Assembly (NCBI GenBank): GCA_002633005.1
Contig: NMRA01000182.1
Span: forward strand, 383,077-447,076
DNA: 64,000 nt
DNA from: Phoronis australis
Taxonomy: Eukaryota > Phoronida > Phoronidae
Reading direction: 5' to 3'
Under the pieces are notes generated by a model. That model did no database searches. It was not told the DNA's origin and saw only the letters and a list, made by a program, of their open reading frames with translations. The position numbers and the translations under genes are program-made. Shown one piece after another: positions 1 through 14,100 of the stretch. Every line of letters begins with the position of its first letter. The stretch's first letter is position 1.

Positions 1-1490
1 GGTGCACTAAACATTTCATTGAAGTTTAATCTTCATTAGAACTCAAATCATAAAATATATTCAAAAGTTCAAATATGGTGATAACCAAACTGAAGACTTG
101 GAACTGATCTCTGGACAATTTTGGTGGCACTGACTATATAACTATTCTAGCTCTTTTTCAGTCAGAGTAATAAAAAATTATAAGTGGGCACAAGTTAAGT
201 ACAACTGTTTCCTGGTCAAAAATCTGGTTAAACAAGATTGAAAGAATATTGAACAATGAATCAATGTGATATTGTTAACTCTCATCAGCGTTTGTATATC
301 AACCGAGTACATCAATACTCGCTGTAGTTTATATTCAATCGAATCAATCGTGGTAGTTTTTGAATTATTCGTTCATCAATTTTGAAAAATCGAAAACCGT
401 ACTAGTGGTTGTTTTTTTCCAGCTGAATGTCGCCGTGATGTTCGCTTTAACGAAACTTAGTGGTTAACGCATTTTGAAAATTCGCCATTATGTACAATCA
501 GACTGTTTAAAACAATTTATGGTCGGGTAATTAGCCTACACTTAATTGTGTCTTTCTCACGTATCGGTCAATACGGTCATCACAACTGTACCTGACTCCG
601 GCCTGGCGCCGCGCTCTCTTTGATCCTGGTAAAAGCCGCTCAAAAGGACGAGCGGTGAAAATTCCCGCATATCTTTAGAAATGCGTGACTTCCTTGTAAG
701 CGTATTATTCACGGTATGTCATAAAGTATGACCCATCAAAAGTGCAAAAGCGGAACACACGGAAAACAATTCCCATTAGTATTCTGGAGAACAGCGTATA
801 AAGCACAGTAACTGAAAGTTGAACTACCGTTTATTAAGTTAGCAAAATTGGACATTTTCCGACTTGGGTCCTACGTAATCTTCGCATAGTCGGCCGGTAA
901 GGCCACTCTGAACCCTGATGTAAAGTGGAATGTTAAATAACAATTTGGTACCAATTTAATTAAGATACCTATGTAAATCAAAAGCCGGTTTTTGGGATGG
1001 AAGCAGCTTTTTAATAGGTATTCAAAACGTTTACGCCCAGATACAAAGTCTCTTGGCGCTTTCTGTATCTGTATATTTATTGTACTCCCTATCTTGTACA
1101 CCGCGATTGATATGTACCCATGTGCCGCCAAGGATTGCAGCGACCTCTATAGTAGATTGTTCAAACATAATCGAAGACACGTTTTTGCGAGACCAACAAC
1201 AAGAGACCATTTTTGTGGAGATCGATCGATAGTCCTTGCCCGACAGCTGGTGAAGTTATGTAGCGAGCCGGGTGATTTGTGCTGTAGTTAGAATGGAGTT
1301 TAAGGGAATTTCTACAAAGTGCAATTGACGAAGGTAACTTTTACTTGTAAATTACTTACGGTGTCGAACATTTACTGAGAATTTGAGTTTGAATCTGGCT
1401 GAGACTGAGTGAACACCAAATTTTTAATCAAAATTGGCAAAATTTGAAAATGATCCACATCGATTAAGACAGTGTGCAAGATTCTGATTT
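1..1490. other. Left flank, no supported gene
   Basis: Mostly AT-rich single-copy-looking DNA with a more GC-rich patch near 590-670. Only the uncertain ORF at 992-1291 stands out. It may include upstream regulatory DNA of ARFGEF3, but no promoter can be defined. Confidence 0.4.
992..1291 (+). other. 99-codon ORF with one membrane-like segment, uncertain
   Basis: ATG in GGGATGG context. A basic N-terminus (RYSKRLRPDTK) precedes a strongly hydrophobic run (GAFCICIFIVLPILYTAI) and a Cys-containing tail ending in CC. This would be a single-pass type II-like topology. I recognise no family, and no splice context or neighbour supports it, so it may be chance. Confidence 0.2.
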
Positions 1491-1499
1491 TGTTGTGGC

Positions 1500-2410
1500 A
1501 CTATAGGGGGTTCCTCAGGGTTCTGTCCTTGGCCCAATCCTCTTTCTCCTCTTTATCAATGACCTGCCTCAAAACATTTCATCCAACATCTGCATGACTG
1601 ATACATACCACTCCTCCACGGCTTCAGGAACCAAGAGTATTGCACCTCACTTAAACAGGATATCAACATGCTCAATGGATATCAGTGGGGTATGCAGTTC
1701 AATGTATCGAAGTGCACTGTTCTCCATGTTCATTGAAAAAAGAAACCTATCCTCCAAGACCACTTCCTCCATAGCTCACTCCTGTCACCACTGTATGAGG
1801 CCAAATATCTTGGCATTACTATCTCCAACAACCTCACCTGGAATTCTCATATCAATACAACTGCTGCTTCTGCCAATAAAACCCTTGCATTTCTTAGATG
1901 CAACATTCGACACACCCCTCTGAAAATAATTAAAGGCAATAGCTTATGCCACTGTAGTCTGACCAAACCTAGAGTACTGTCCATCATGGTTACCCCACAC
2001 AAAAGCTCTTATTAACAAAATTGAAATGGTGCTGCGACGAGCTGCAAGATTTACTCTGAATAGACATCACAATACTTCATCAGTCACTGAAATGATTGAA
2101 TCACTAAACTGACGAACTCTCAAATTCCGCCGCAACCTCTCCAAACTTTCTTCATTCTATAAAATTGTCCACCAGTCCATCGCCATTCCCAATACCTACT
2201 TATATCCCTTCATTAGTACCCCTACACGTAGATGCCATAGTATGCACTTCATGACATCTCAGTGTCCCACCGCATACCTGAAAAATCCCTTCTTCCCCTC
2301 TTCAACTGGAACAACTTCCTTGTCCATGTCATTGGTCCTGACTTGCTGGATCATTTCCAGAGAGCTCTCCTCTCATATGAGTCATCATTGCACTTCATAC
2401 ACATTCCACT
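1500..2410 (+). mobile_element. Decayed non-LTR retrotransposon reverse transcriptase
   Basis: Opens with GVPQGSVLGPILFLLFINDL, the diagnostic reverse-transcriptase block of LINEs of the CR1/L2/Jockey type. Similarity then continues through several frames: KYLGITISNNLTWNSHI, KTLAFLRCNIRHTPLKI and RAARFTLNRH-like segments. The frame is broken by indels and stops, and the catalytic box is degenerate, so it is dead. The short ORFs called within it are fragments of this relic. Confidence 0.88.
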
Positions 2411-3223
2411 ACACCCTCACACTACAAGACACATAGGTCTCACCATTGCACTTTTAATTTCGTAACATGAGCCACTTCATAATCCTCAACTTCAAGTGTG
2501 AAGTGCATCAAGAGAGATAGAGATTGAATAAAACCCAATCGAGGTGCTCGTACCAGATGGCCTGATTGCACACTGAAAGACTGCTAGCAGCCTCCAGCTA
2601 GCAGCCTCCAGCTAGCAGTATAGATAAAACAAATATCTGGAGAACCATAGAACTGACAAATCATAAGACATCACAAAAAGATCAAGGACGAATGATGTTG
2701 ACGATTGCAACATCTGGATACTGGTGTAGGTAAAGAAGGGCTAAATCAAATCTGATTCAAAGTAAGTGTCATTAAAAGCTGTCCTTGAATAAACTAAATT
2801 GCCATTCTTACACTAGCCTAGTGCTAAAGACAGCACCTGATGCTATGACAATTGCTTGGTCACACTAAATATTGGCCAGTTTCTTTTTTCGTCAATTCTT
2901 CAACTGAAGTTTTTCTACGAAGTTGCGAAAATATCACAGCAAATTAGCGCAGCTGGATTCACTCGATCGTTATAAGCAAATTTTGCTTCAGAAAATATCA
3001 GGTGTCATCATATCTGGAAAGATGTTGCAAAAATTGCCAAATGTCACGGGTGGAATGTTTTCAAGTTGCGGCAGATGTTTCTTTTGTCACTTTTAAAGCT
3101 GGAGAATTTGATTGATTTACACTTAAATGGTTATAATGAGCAAGGTGTTCAGTGTTGGGTGACTATCAGATTTTGTATGCACCTCACTGGTTTTTAGCTT
3201 TACATGTTTGTATAAATTTTGTG

Positions 3224-3402
3224 ACGAGGTAATGAGCAGAACTACCCTGGTGGGTTGTGTTTCTTTCTCCCGATCTCAAGGTCATAGGTTTGAATCTCAC
3301 TGGACCGTGCTGCTAGACACTTGAGTCAGGTCTCAAGCTCCTCAGCTTGGTTTTAATTTGTGTGTATGTCTAAACATGTATATTAGTAAATAAAAAGAAA
3401 AA
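3224..3402 (+). mobile_element. tRNA-derived SINE, family S1
   Basis: Contains a B-box-like GGTTTGAATCTCACTGG and the family tail acttgagtcaggtctcaagc, ending in an A-rich taaataaaaag. The head is more degenerate than in the copies at 43267 and 47962. Confidence 0.55.
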
Positions 3403-4020
3403 TGGATTTTGATGCAATCTGCCCAATCTCATGCCCCATGCATTAGGTCCCCTGTGCTATTTTTAGAGCTGCATAGTGACGTTAGTCTTTATGCAGCTGA
3501 CTGGCTATGGTTTCATCAGAAAGTTGACTGTTGATGGTAGCCTAAGTGCGCTAATTCTGAACTTCCCAATCATAGTTACCGGTAAGGTCACCAGCCAATG
3601 AAGACTAACGTCAAAATATAGCTATTAATCGCGCTGTGTTAACTTTGCATAGATCGCGAAACTTTGCACCGCCGGGGTAGTGTGGCACATCACCTTGTCA
3701 TGAAACTTGTATCAACATGTAGAGCTTACAACCAGACAGAGTGCATACAATCTAATAAATGTCTTTTCTTGTGTCATTTGAGACCGGCTTTTGTGGCAAA
3801 GAAAAAAAGTCTGTCAAGTCATCANTGAAAATTGCCAAATGTCACGGTTGCAATGTTTTCAAGTTGCGGCAGATGTTTCTTTGTCACTTTTAAAGCTGGA
3901 GAATTTGATTGATTTACACTTAAATGGTTATAATGAGCAAGGTGTTCAGTGTTGGTTGACTATCAGATTTTGTATGCACCTCACTGGTTTTTAGCTTTAC
4001 ATGTTTATATAAATTTTGTG

Positions 4021-4190
4021 ACGAGGTAATGAGCAGAACTACCCTGGCGGGTTGTGTTTCTTTCTTCCGATCTCAAGGTCATAGGTTTGAATCCCACTGG
4101 ACCTTGCTGCTAGACACTTGAGTCTCAAGCTCCTCAGCTTGGTTTTAATTTGTGTGTATGTCTAAACATGTATATTAGTAAATAAAAAGA
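4021..4190 (+). mobile_element. tRNA-derived SINE S1, second haplotype copy
   Basis: Same SINE as at 3224-3402, repeated in the second copy of the doubled block. It probably counts as one genomic insertion. Confidence 0.5.
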
Positions 4191-5009
4191 AAAATGGATT
4201 TTGATGCAATCTGCCCAATCTCATGCCCCATGCATTAGGTCCCCTGTGCTATTTTTAAAGCTGCATAGTGACGTTAGTCTTTATGTAACTGACTGGCTAT
4301 GGTTTCATCAGAAAGTTGACTGTTGATGGTAGCCTAAGTGCGCTAATTCTGAACTTCCCAATCATAGTTACCGGTAAGGTCACCAGCCAATGAAGACTAA
4401 CGTCAAAATATAGCTATTAATCGCGCTGTGTTAACTTTGCATAGATCGCGAAACTTTGCACCGCCGGGGTAGTGTGGCACATCACCTTGTCATGAAACTT
4501 GTATCAACATGTAGAGCTTACAACCAGACAGAGTGCATACAATCTAATAAATGTCTTTTCTTGTGTCATTTGAGACCGGCTTTTGTGGCAAAGAAAAAAA
4601 GTCTGTCAAGTCATCAACTTGAAAACAGTAGACTCGTGACATAGGCCATTTGATATATTTTTTTGTGCATCTTTTGGGCAGTTGATGACAGCTTCACCAA
4701 AGTTATTAACATTTCCAATTGTGCAAAATGTGATGAAGGATGGGGTTAACAGCCAGCATACGCCTCTTACGTTCTCTAAAAGTAATAGTGGAAATTGTCC
4801 ACTTTGAGAGAAAAATAAATATTTTTGGAAGCACCCTTCATGGGATTTTGCATGGTGTCGACAAAAAGCCTAATGCTTTAAAAAATATTGATGATTGTGG
4901 ACAATCGTTGAAATGCATCGAAATGCAATGGAGATGTGACAGTAACATTAAAACTCATCAATGACAATTGATGTTTCTCCCATTGTATTTTCTGCTTTTT
5001 TCTGTTTAC

Positions 5010-5054
5010 AGGATGAGGGTGAAATGAGAGAGTAATTATTGGCTGAGGTTCACC
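5010..5054 (+). promoter_or_regulatory. ARFGEF3: 3' splice site and 5' UTR of the ARFGEF3 start exon
   Basis: A pyrimidine-rich tract ends in TTTACAG at 5005-5011, so the exon with the start codon begins at 5012. At least one non-coding 5' exon and the promoter must lie further left. The in-frame TGA at 5025-5027 rules out an upstream extension of the reading frame. I could not place the first exon or promoter. Confidence 0.7.
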
Positions 5055-5139
5055 ATGGAAGACACATTGAAGTACATGTTGAAGGAGTGTACTAGTGCTA
5101 AATATTCATCATTGAAGACAGCATGCCTTGCTGCCTTGG
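5055..5139 (+). CDS. ARFGEF3: ARFGEF3 coding exon 1
   Basis: Reads [20 protein letters not shown] onward, collinear with the N-terminus of human BIG3 (MEEILRKLQKEASGSKYKAI). Leaves after the first base of a codon; donor GTAATA at 5140. Start of the DCB dimerisation region. Confidence 0.93.
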
Positions 5140-8100
5140 GTAATACTTAGTCATGTCTTCTCTATCTTCCTCAAAGTCATTTTGCAGGTGTAAAAAGTGA
5201 ATATTTAAGTTTGGGTCTTTTTCAGGCTGTACAGGGCTCCCAATAACTATATTTTTTGGTTTGGTCCATCTTGAATTGTTTGTAATATAACTAAAGGTGG
5301 TAAAGAAGAGATTTTGCTACATATTGTTTTTTTATGATCCAAAATATTTCCTTTTATGTGAACTTCGTCTCTAATTAAAACTGATTTTCAAAAAACAAAA
5401 ATGCATCTCATGGTTCTTGATAAAACTTCCAAGCAAAAAGTAAACTTAGTGTTATTTTTACTGTGATTAGCAATGCCATGTTTCATGCTGTTCTTATGAC
5501 CCGAACTGTTTAGAAGTGAGGGTGAAAGCTGCAACTGGACCAGAAGTTTTCTGCCTGTCTCTTTTACGCCCAGTATAATGCTCTGTTAAGTAGCACTTCC
5601 TGGACCAAGCTCCAATTATTGTACAGTATATTATTCATAATAAACACTTTAAAAAACTCTTTTTCACAAAATTTTTGCAACAACTTTTGTACCAGTTATT
5701 CAATTATGGTTCAATGGAGTATGCAGTAACATTATATTTATAAAAACACTACTAATCAGTGGTTGACATGAAATGACCAGAACATTCAATTTCCCCCCCA
5801 TAATGCGTTTGTCTCCAAGGGTCTCTTCTATGAAAAATGGCTTGAGGTCAGAAATTTGATCTTATACTCCATGCAATTATTCCTGAAATGTAGGCTAGTT
5901 TCACTTCAGCAATGTACAAAATCTTTGAGAATATATCTACCCGGTATATCTGCTAATTACTCGAATAATGTAATTTGAGTTTAAGAATAGGATTTTATGG
6001 GTCAAAACGTACTATTCAGATATTGTAAGAAATGTAACCCTTGGTTACTCTGCTAGTCAGTTTGATAAGTTGCTGGACAGGTGTTTTCCATGCATAAAGA
6101 TTACCCAGATAGCAACTAATAACCACAGGGTGATACTAAGGGATTAGGACCCTCTTCTAAATGCTAATTACAATCTGTTTAGTAATAAAAATTTATTAGC
6201 TATTCCTTTTCATGAATTCCAAGCAGACTAAACGTGTGACAAGCATGAAAACTACAGTTGTTTGACCAACTGGCCAATTCAATTCAAGTGAAACCGAATA
6301 ATATAAAATTATCGAATAAGCAAATGATCACAGAAAAACTTCCTTAATGGTGTAATGCAGACTGTAACGTTACTCTGTCCAACTTGTATTGGAGTATTGG
6401 GAAGAAATTTTCTCATTTGCCCGAAATAAAAGTTATATAAGTCAGGTTTTTCTCTTCTTTTAAATCATAAAAGCTCAATAAGTAACTGTTTGTATAGTGC
6501 CATTTGTTTGTTGTCATGCTGTTGTTCTCATTTGTCATAAAGAATAAATGAATCTGGGTAGCCCTGGGAGTAAGTGAGTCATGGTGCGAAATAGCTCAAA
6601 CGTCAATGCTGGAAAAATATTTTAAATCATTTTACCTTTACCAGGCGCCAGGGTCTCATCTCTGAACTAGAAATCGAGCTCAAAATTACTTTTTAGTATT
6701 TTGTATTCTACTTTAATATGAACTCAAGATAAGTATCTTTATTTTGTGTTCTAATAAATTTGGGTTTCGCAGTTGACTGTATAGTTCGAGTAAGCACTTG
6801 ATGACCCTTAGATTGGAGCTGCAAAAGAGAATTGGACATTTATTCAGGCACGTAAATCATACCACACTCCAAAATATTGAATTAATGCTAAAGTTGAACA
6901 GAAAATGTCAAAACTTAATTTTGAATAAAAAGGTTAGATCCTTGGCCCTGGTCTGAGTTGTTCAAAAATGGCAACACTACATGTGTGATAATACAATGGC
7001 ATTGTTATTAACCAGCTTTTAAGTTGTATGCAACAGGGCCTGATTGATAAAAAATACATCTGAAATTATCAGTATGTGAAACTGCTCATTTTGGCCTGGC
7101 CACTTACACCCTCATGAAGAGATTGAGTTTTGTCTCATTGTTTTTATAGGCCCACTGAACATTTTGTGGTCAAACATGGACAGTATCTTGTCCATCATCT
7201 GTCATCTTTTGTAGACCCATTGCCATTTCTTTTCCTTCGATTGTCTTGAAAACCAATGGACTGCGATGATCTTTGACAGTAATACGTCCGAGATGCACCG
7301 GTACCAGCTGATTATGGTTTGGATTTGAATGCCTTGACAACCCCTCTTAGCTGTTTTAGTTTAAAACAAGGAATTTATTGTATGCCAATTTTTGATAACC
7401 CCAGCACCCTCTGGTTAAATTGCTTGACAGATTTTCATGCACCCACATATGGATACATTTTGCATATTGCCGTCATCTTTGCCTAGGCGTCTGGCATCCG
7501 CATTTGTATCTCTTGAACCCTTTGCAAGATCGCAATGGCAATTTTTGTTGTTTTTTTTGAATCCACGGCTGTATCGCCTTAACTCTTTCCATGATCTTTG
7601 TGAAATTTGGCAGATATGTTCCTATGGAGATGATAACGAATGACGACGAGTTTCAGACAAATCTCGTCGCAGGTGTGCCCCTTGGCGACAGCTTTATTTT
7701 TCTTAACGTTTGCCTGTATTTTCGAAGCTTCATTATGGATTTTCATGATGGTTAGCATATAGATGGCTATTCAAGAGCTGATTACGCCTTTCTGTTTTGA
7801 CGTATTCTCCACCCACCACCTGGTGGCAATTTTAAAAATTTCTGAGTACATTTTTGACGTCTACTTACCTATCTGCCCAACTGCTCAAAGGATCATTATG
7901 AAAATTGACAGATGTTTTCCTGACAAGAACACGGCAGCTGACAGTGATTTTCAGACGGATGGGGCTACTGCAGTGATCCCTAGTGGCATTTTTGGGTTTT
8001 TTCTGCGTCCATGGCTGTATCTCCTTAACTCTTTAGATGATCTTTGTGAAATTTGGCAGGTATGCTCCTATGGTGGTGATAATGAATGACAGGGAGTTCC

Positions 8101-11100
8101 AGACCAATTGGACTGCAGGTGTACGCGCACCCTAGTGGCAGTTTATGTATGCCTCTGGAGTTCATTCATGGATTTTTCTGAATTTTGGCAAATAGGTTTA
8201 TTAAGGCAACAACTATGCTTTTTCGTTCTCGTACAGTTTCAATATATTTTGAGCCAATTAGTGACCATTTTTGTGGTTTTGATTTTGTTTTTAGTGTTTG
8301 CCACTTAATGTATCAAACTGCTAAAAAATAATTATGCCGATAACTGGTTTATACTAAAACCATATTCTACTGTCACTGTTGTTAAAGACATCTTTATTTT
8401 CAAGAACTATGAAAGCAATTTGTGCAAGTATTTTCAAGTGCATTGATTCATTTAATCTTCATGGTGTGATAAAAGTTTTTCAATTTCATATTAGAAATTA
8501 CAATTCACAGTAGAGCAGCCTGCATAAATTAATTGAAGTGGCTGTATTATGCTCTTTGTAGTCTTTTTGGGTGAGCTTGTAACCATGTTGTTCTTCTGGG
8601 CAGGTTCATATACATGCAATTTTTGTTGACTATCGTTGTTGCGTTTTGCTTTTTTTACTTAATCCCCTGAAATAGCCCTGTATCAACTTTGCTTTCAACC
8701 TATCAGGTGTCCTCCATGTAATCTCATTTGCAATTATCAACACCCACATGTTGGACTTAAGCATTGATTTTTCATTCATACGTAATGTAACAGGTACTTG
8801 TGACTTATAAGATCAGGGATAAAACGCATTAGAGGTTGAATAGAAGTTGTTGATCTTTGACTGAATTTTTAGTCATCCTCTATCATTCCGTAATATTGAT
8901 CAGGTCATCAATAAGGGTTGTTGTAATAAAATTTTGATGTGAAATTTTTCTGGAATCATGTTTTATTAATCTTTGAAAAGTTATTGTGCGGCCTTTTCCT
9001 GCTTTACAAGTTACAAGGGAAAAAGTCGGGCATATTCACCGCTGAAGTCCCCATTGAGGAATTTTTATTTACATTCAACAAATTTTTATTATGCTCAAAA
9101 TGCTGCAGTTTTCAATCCTAGGAACATATATAAAACTTGATGTTAGGTATTCATCCTTCCTGCTTTTATAGTATTGTGGATTCAGACATTTTAGATTGCT
9201 TACGCAGGGTGTTTATGGAAACTGCAAAGTCATTACTGAGGGAGATCACATTTGTTTTTAGCCAAAATTTGAGTTCGAACTTTAAAATCAGGGCATATGT
9301 AAACAATGACATATTGATCGATGTTTCGGTTTATTGCCTGTAAACCATTCTCAAGACAAAAGATAAAAGTGCACACTATTCCAATCAGGTGACACGTGGG
9401 AACAGACTGTACAGGTACACATCAAAATGCATTGTGAGGGGAGAGGCCAGAAATCAAAACAGTTGGAGTTCCAATGAACCAATGTTTCTATTCAGATAGC
9501 TCTCAGCAGGGTGCTCATGGAAAGCAGTGAGAACTGATGGGGCTGCCCTCATTTTAACTATTACTATAATGAATAAATAAATAAATCGTGATTCAAATAT
9601 GTCACCTGGTTGGAACATTGTGAACTTTTGTCTTGAGAATGGTTTAGAGACAATAAACCAAAACATCGATCAATATGTCGTCGTTTACATATGCGCTGGT
9701 TTTAAAATTGAGGGAGCCCTCATTAGTGCTGATAGGAAGTAGGAAGATACAACATAAGTTGTGGAAATAATGTTGTGAGTTAGTTAGTCCAACCAGAGCC
9801 ATCGGAATATTAAATTATTGTTATTGTTATTAATGATATTTTATCTCAAATTATCAATTTTTGCGAAATGTACTTCATAACTACAACTACAATTTTCTGT
9901 GAATTTTGTTTAGTGTCGATTGAAAAATCTTAGTTGATGTGTAAAACTGGTTTGCTTCCATGAACAGTGAAAGTAAAGTGAGGTTTCACAGTGTGGGCTG
10001 TAGTAAGTCACTAGTTATTTCACACAAAACTGATTGCCAAATTCATTTCAAATTTTTATTGTGAAGGCTTACTAATCAAAATTTTCTTTGGAGTTGTTTC
10101 ATGACAGCTATTTAGGCATTTGGCGATGCTTGGTTGCAGTACTCTATTAATTTCATACAACCCTCAACTATGAAGTCTGTACAAGTCATTCAGCTTATTT
10201 GGCACACCCTGAATACCAGGAAAATATATATAATTTATTTTGCGCAAAATAGGTGGAGCATTATGTACTGTAAGTGGTGGATATTGTTCATTGGACCGTC
10301 AAGAGTACGCTCTCTGTCTTTTTTGTTTTCAGATCTTCTTGAAGATAGTGAGGCATGTTCTCACCAGGAGGCGCACCAGTTGAGGTAAAAACTACTAACC
10401 CCTATAAGAAACTTATTGAATCTCAGAGAAAGAAGTTCTCAATTACATTGAATTCTTAGCAACATGGCTGAAGAAGATTCTAGAATTAGTGCTGAACGCA
10501 CAACACTGGAAATGCAATTATGATGTTTTCATCATGGACGAGAATGGGAAATCGAACCAGTGAGATTGTTTTGGTTGGTCTGGGGCTTTTGTAACCAGAG
10601 GGTTTTAAAGGATGTTTGCAAATCGGAAGTTAAATGTCCATTCACCAAACGTTAGTACACTTGACAAACACTGGTACAAAGACCTTAACCTTCTTTTACA
10701 AATTGATACCATGTGAGTGCTGTTGCTATTCTTTTATATGGCAGTATCGGCTTTAGTGCATTTTATAAGTGTAACCTATTTTTGCTTACCCTGTATGTTA
10801 TCGTGTTTCCTCGTGGATATGACAACAAGTTATCGTAGGTTGCAGATAAACTTGTTTGCCTAGTGCTAGTCAAGATTAAGTGCTTGTGTCCCCCTTAACA
10901 CTTGCATAGATGTAAGATACAATATTACTTCCTTGTAACCTGACTTTTAACACTCCTGATTTGGTTGTTTGAAGTTTCCTAACGCTTACTTTTATTGCTC
11001 ATAATTTTGAAACACCAAACTGTATCTGATGCTAACTGATTTTAGATGTTTTACTAGCCACTGAAAGATTGCAAAACATTGCCCTGACTTGGGTTGCATT

Positions 11101-14100
11101 CTCCAAGTATCAGGTCTGCATTAGTAGCGAAGCAGGTGACCACACTAGCTCTACCTGGTGTTTACGGAATGTTACCCTGAATCCTCTACACCAGACTTAC
11201 TGTGCGCTGCCTTAGATTTTGGGAAAGGATCCCTGTTAGAAAAAAAATTGGCTTCGTTAGTTTTAAATGATTTGTTTTAGTTGTGATTCAAGGAATTTGT
11301 TTAATTAGCTTTTTAATGTTAATATGTTGTTCTCTTTTCTATTGAGAAATTTAATCACCGAAAGGTAACGTTTCTCATACTACGTAATTTATATTTTGGT
11401 GCTCATCATACAACCCTTATGTATTCATCATCCGTGTTCATCATACAACCCTCATGATTCATGATCATCATACAACTCTTATTACTTAGTGGCAAAGCAA
11501 CACACTTGGTGAAATGAAATTTGTTTTTATTTGATTGTATGTTTCTATCTTTCTTTACTCTTTACAGATCGCAATTCTTATCAGATCACCGCGAAATTTA
11601 CATGTGTGTCACGTGAATGGCTCTAAGCCTAATGTTTTTGGTTAAAGTCAGACTTAAGATTTCATTTTTCCCGCTTTTTGGTTTGCATTTTCGTTTACAA
11701 ATACCTATGCGGTATGTCGTCTGCAAAATCCCTCTATTGTCGCACTCAACACATATTGTTGCCCTGGCGACAATATGTGTGGAGAGCGACAAGCCCGCAT
11801 TCTTATTCACAAAACTTTAGCAAGATTTTAGCATCACACTATTGTGATCATGCATGATCTTGCCAAATTGGCGAGGTAGTGTCTTTATTGAGTATACCTC
11901 GCTACCACGGAAAATGGCTTCTGCGTAAAAATTTACTTCAGCACAAATTACTGTACTTTCACATGAATGTGAATGAATTGGCATACTTGCAAAATGTTTC
12001 GCTCTTAACAAAATAAATCAAATTTGCTGAAGAACTAAATTTTATTGCTGACGATCTGAAAACCGTTACTGAAATTTCGAACAGCTTGCTTGTCTTTCTC
12101 AGTCCAATGTTTCCCTGAAAATCAAAAAATGTATTGACAATGAGTGAAGTAATGTAACGTCCACCAACAAGTCTTTCTGTACATTATACTTCAATAAGTG
12201 CAATGGTTCGCACAGCACAAAATGGTTTAGACGTGGCAGGGATGATAAGTACTCTAACTAAAATATCAGCATACACTGTTGAGAGGCACACCATTCGAAG
12301 ATATCAGAGCCTGCTGTCTAGTCCAAACTCAGACTTGACTCGGACTGGAAATCCATCCAATCACGCTCTATGATTCCAGTGCAAATTGCGAGTTTACTAG
12401 AAGTGTGACGCGCTAATGGTCAATTTTTAAGCCGAGTCTTGAGTACAGAGGTAAGAGCCCGGGCCCTGGTCTTTGGCAAAAAGTCATGAAATTTGCAAAA
12501 GAAAAAAAATTATTTGGCAACATTGTTGCCAGATGCATTATTGACCCTTACTGGATATGAAGGAAGTGTTCCGTTTGCTTTAATGGGTGCACTATGTACG
12601 AGTTTAGACTGACCACTGATCACAAATGGGCCTATTGAGAAGCATAATCTCACGAACCAGATGGACCCAAGAAAAACCCTATCTGTTATTTTGTGTCTTA
12701 AGAATGCATCTGCTAACAGGATTTAACTGACCTCTTCTCTTGTTCGATGCTCTGACTGTCTGCTTCAAGGGAACTGGTCTGTGAATCCATGTCGGCGTAT
12801 GCTTTCCGAGCAATGTTTGCACAACCCAGACCTCCACAACTAAAAGCATCGACGACACTGCAGTGAAAAAAATATGCTTTGGTCAGACATTTTTAATTAT
12901 AAATTTGCGATGATTAAAAGTACTTAGTTACAAAAACACATTACAACAGTGTTCAGCACCAAATATACTATTGTTTTTATAAACTATAACTATAATATTG
13001 TTGCCAACATGGCGACTGAAGACTTCGACCAGCCACCGACAAGGATTCGCCCCCTGTCCCTAGGTAGACAGATGCTTTAAAGCGGAACTTGCAGGCTAAT
13101 TCCTATTCTCCGTGATTGCTTGGCCAAATTAGTTAGAAACACAACATATAGCAACAATGTGAATATGAAAATGGTTGAATACTGCCACTGTGGCGAATAT
13201 GATCGCTACAAATCACTGAACCATGTCTAGTAAATATCGTGTCATGATGATGGGGAATAACACTGCATGATGCAGGCTATGTGAGCTTGCGAGGTACGTC
13301 ATTAGTGCAACGATCGCTTATTTGAAGATTTTTTTTGTTTTTTCATTTACAAGTTGTCAGTGAGTACAATTGCACATTAGTTAGATTAGATTATGTTAAA
13401 AGAGCGTTGTAGTTTAGCTTCTGCTTTATATTAGCGTAGTTAGGAGCATGCAACTACATCTTTAATTTTACCAAAGTTAGGAATGAATTGTCCACCACTA
13501 CATCATTCATTCACCTATATTTGACCAAAAGACTTCATAAAGGAATACCAATCCAATGCCGTCATTCACCAGTGTTCTGTGGGACAACCCAGTGTTCTCA
13601 AAACGAAGCCAGCTTAAACTGTTGAAGGTGCAAGTTAAGCTACATACATGTATAAGCTGTGCTGATATGCAGCCTGCATGGACTTGTATAGAGAAGTTCA
13701 CAAGTTTCCTTCCAAAATCTATTTTTAGTATTTATACAGACAATATAAAAATATTCATCTCCAAAACACTCTAATAATAATCGTTGGTCGCATTACTCAA
13801 TTCAAAATTTTTCTCTATCTTCGCACACTCGATTCGAGTGCACTCTATACAACATGACATGAATGTAACATTTTCAGAACCACTGTTGAAACAATAAGTG
13901 ACGTCGTCCAACAAAATTTATCCGGTTTCGTAAGTATTTGACCATTAATTGAAACAGAGGTGGCTTTTCAGTAACACTTATAAATTTAAGATTCTGCCAA
14001 AGGTACACTTGTTTAGGCAGCTGTAACAGAAAAAACATGTTTGTGACTTGCCATTTTTTCAGATTTGCAGAAGGCAAATACAAAAATACGAAATGTGAAA

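Larger units (their letters stand above)
3030..4617. repeat. Doubled ~0.8-kb block around the N at 3825
   Basis: 3030-3824 and 3826-4617 are collinear and a few percent divergent, with small indels such as a missing gtcag in the second copy. The junction is a single N. Most simply these are two unmerged haplotype contig ends, not a biological tandem duplication. Confidence 0.8.
5140..10332 (+). other. ARFGEF3 intron 1 (no exon found)
   Basis: About 5.2 kb, AT-rich. It holds a Helentron-like repeat (7437-8330) and an 82-bp-arm inverted repeat (9281-9706). No further coding exon or RNA gene was visible on either strand. Confidence 0.6.
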
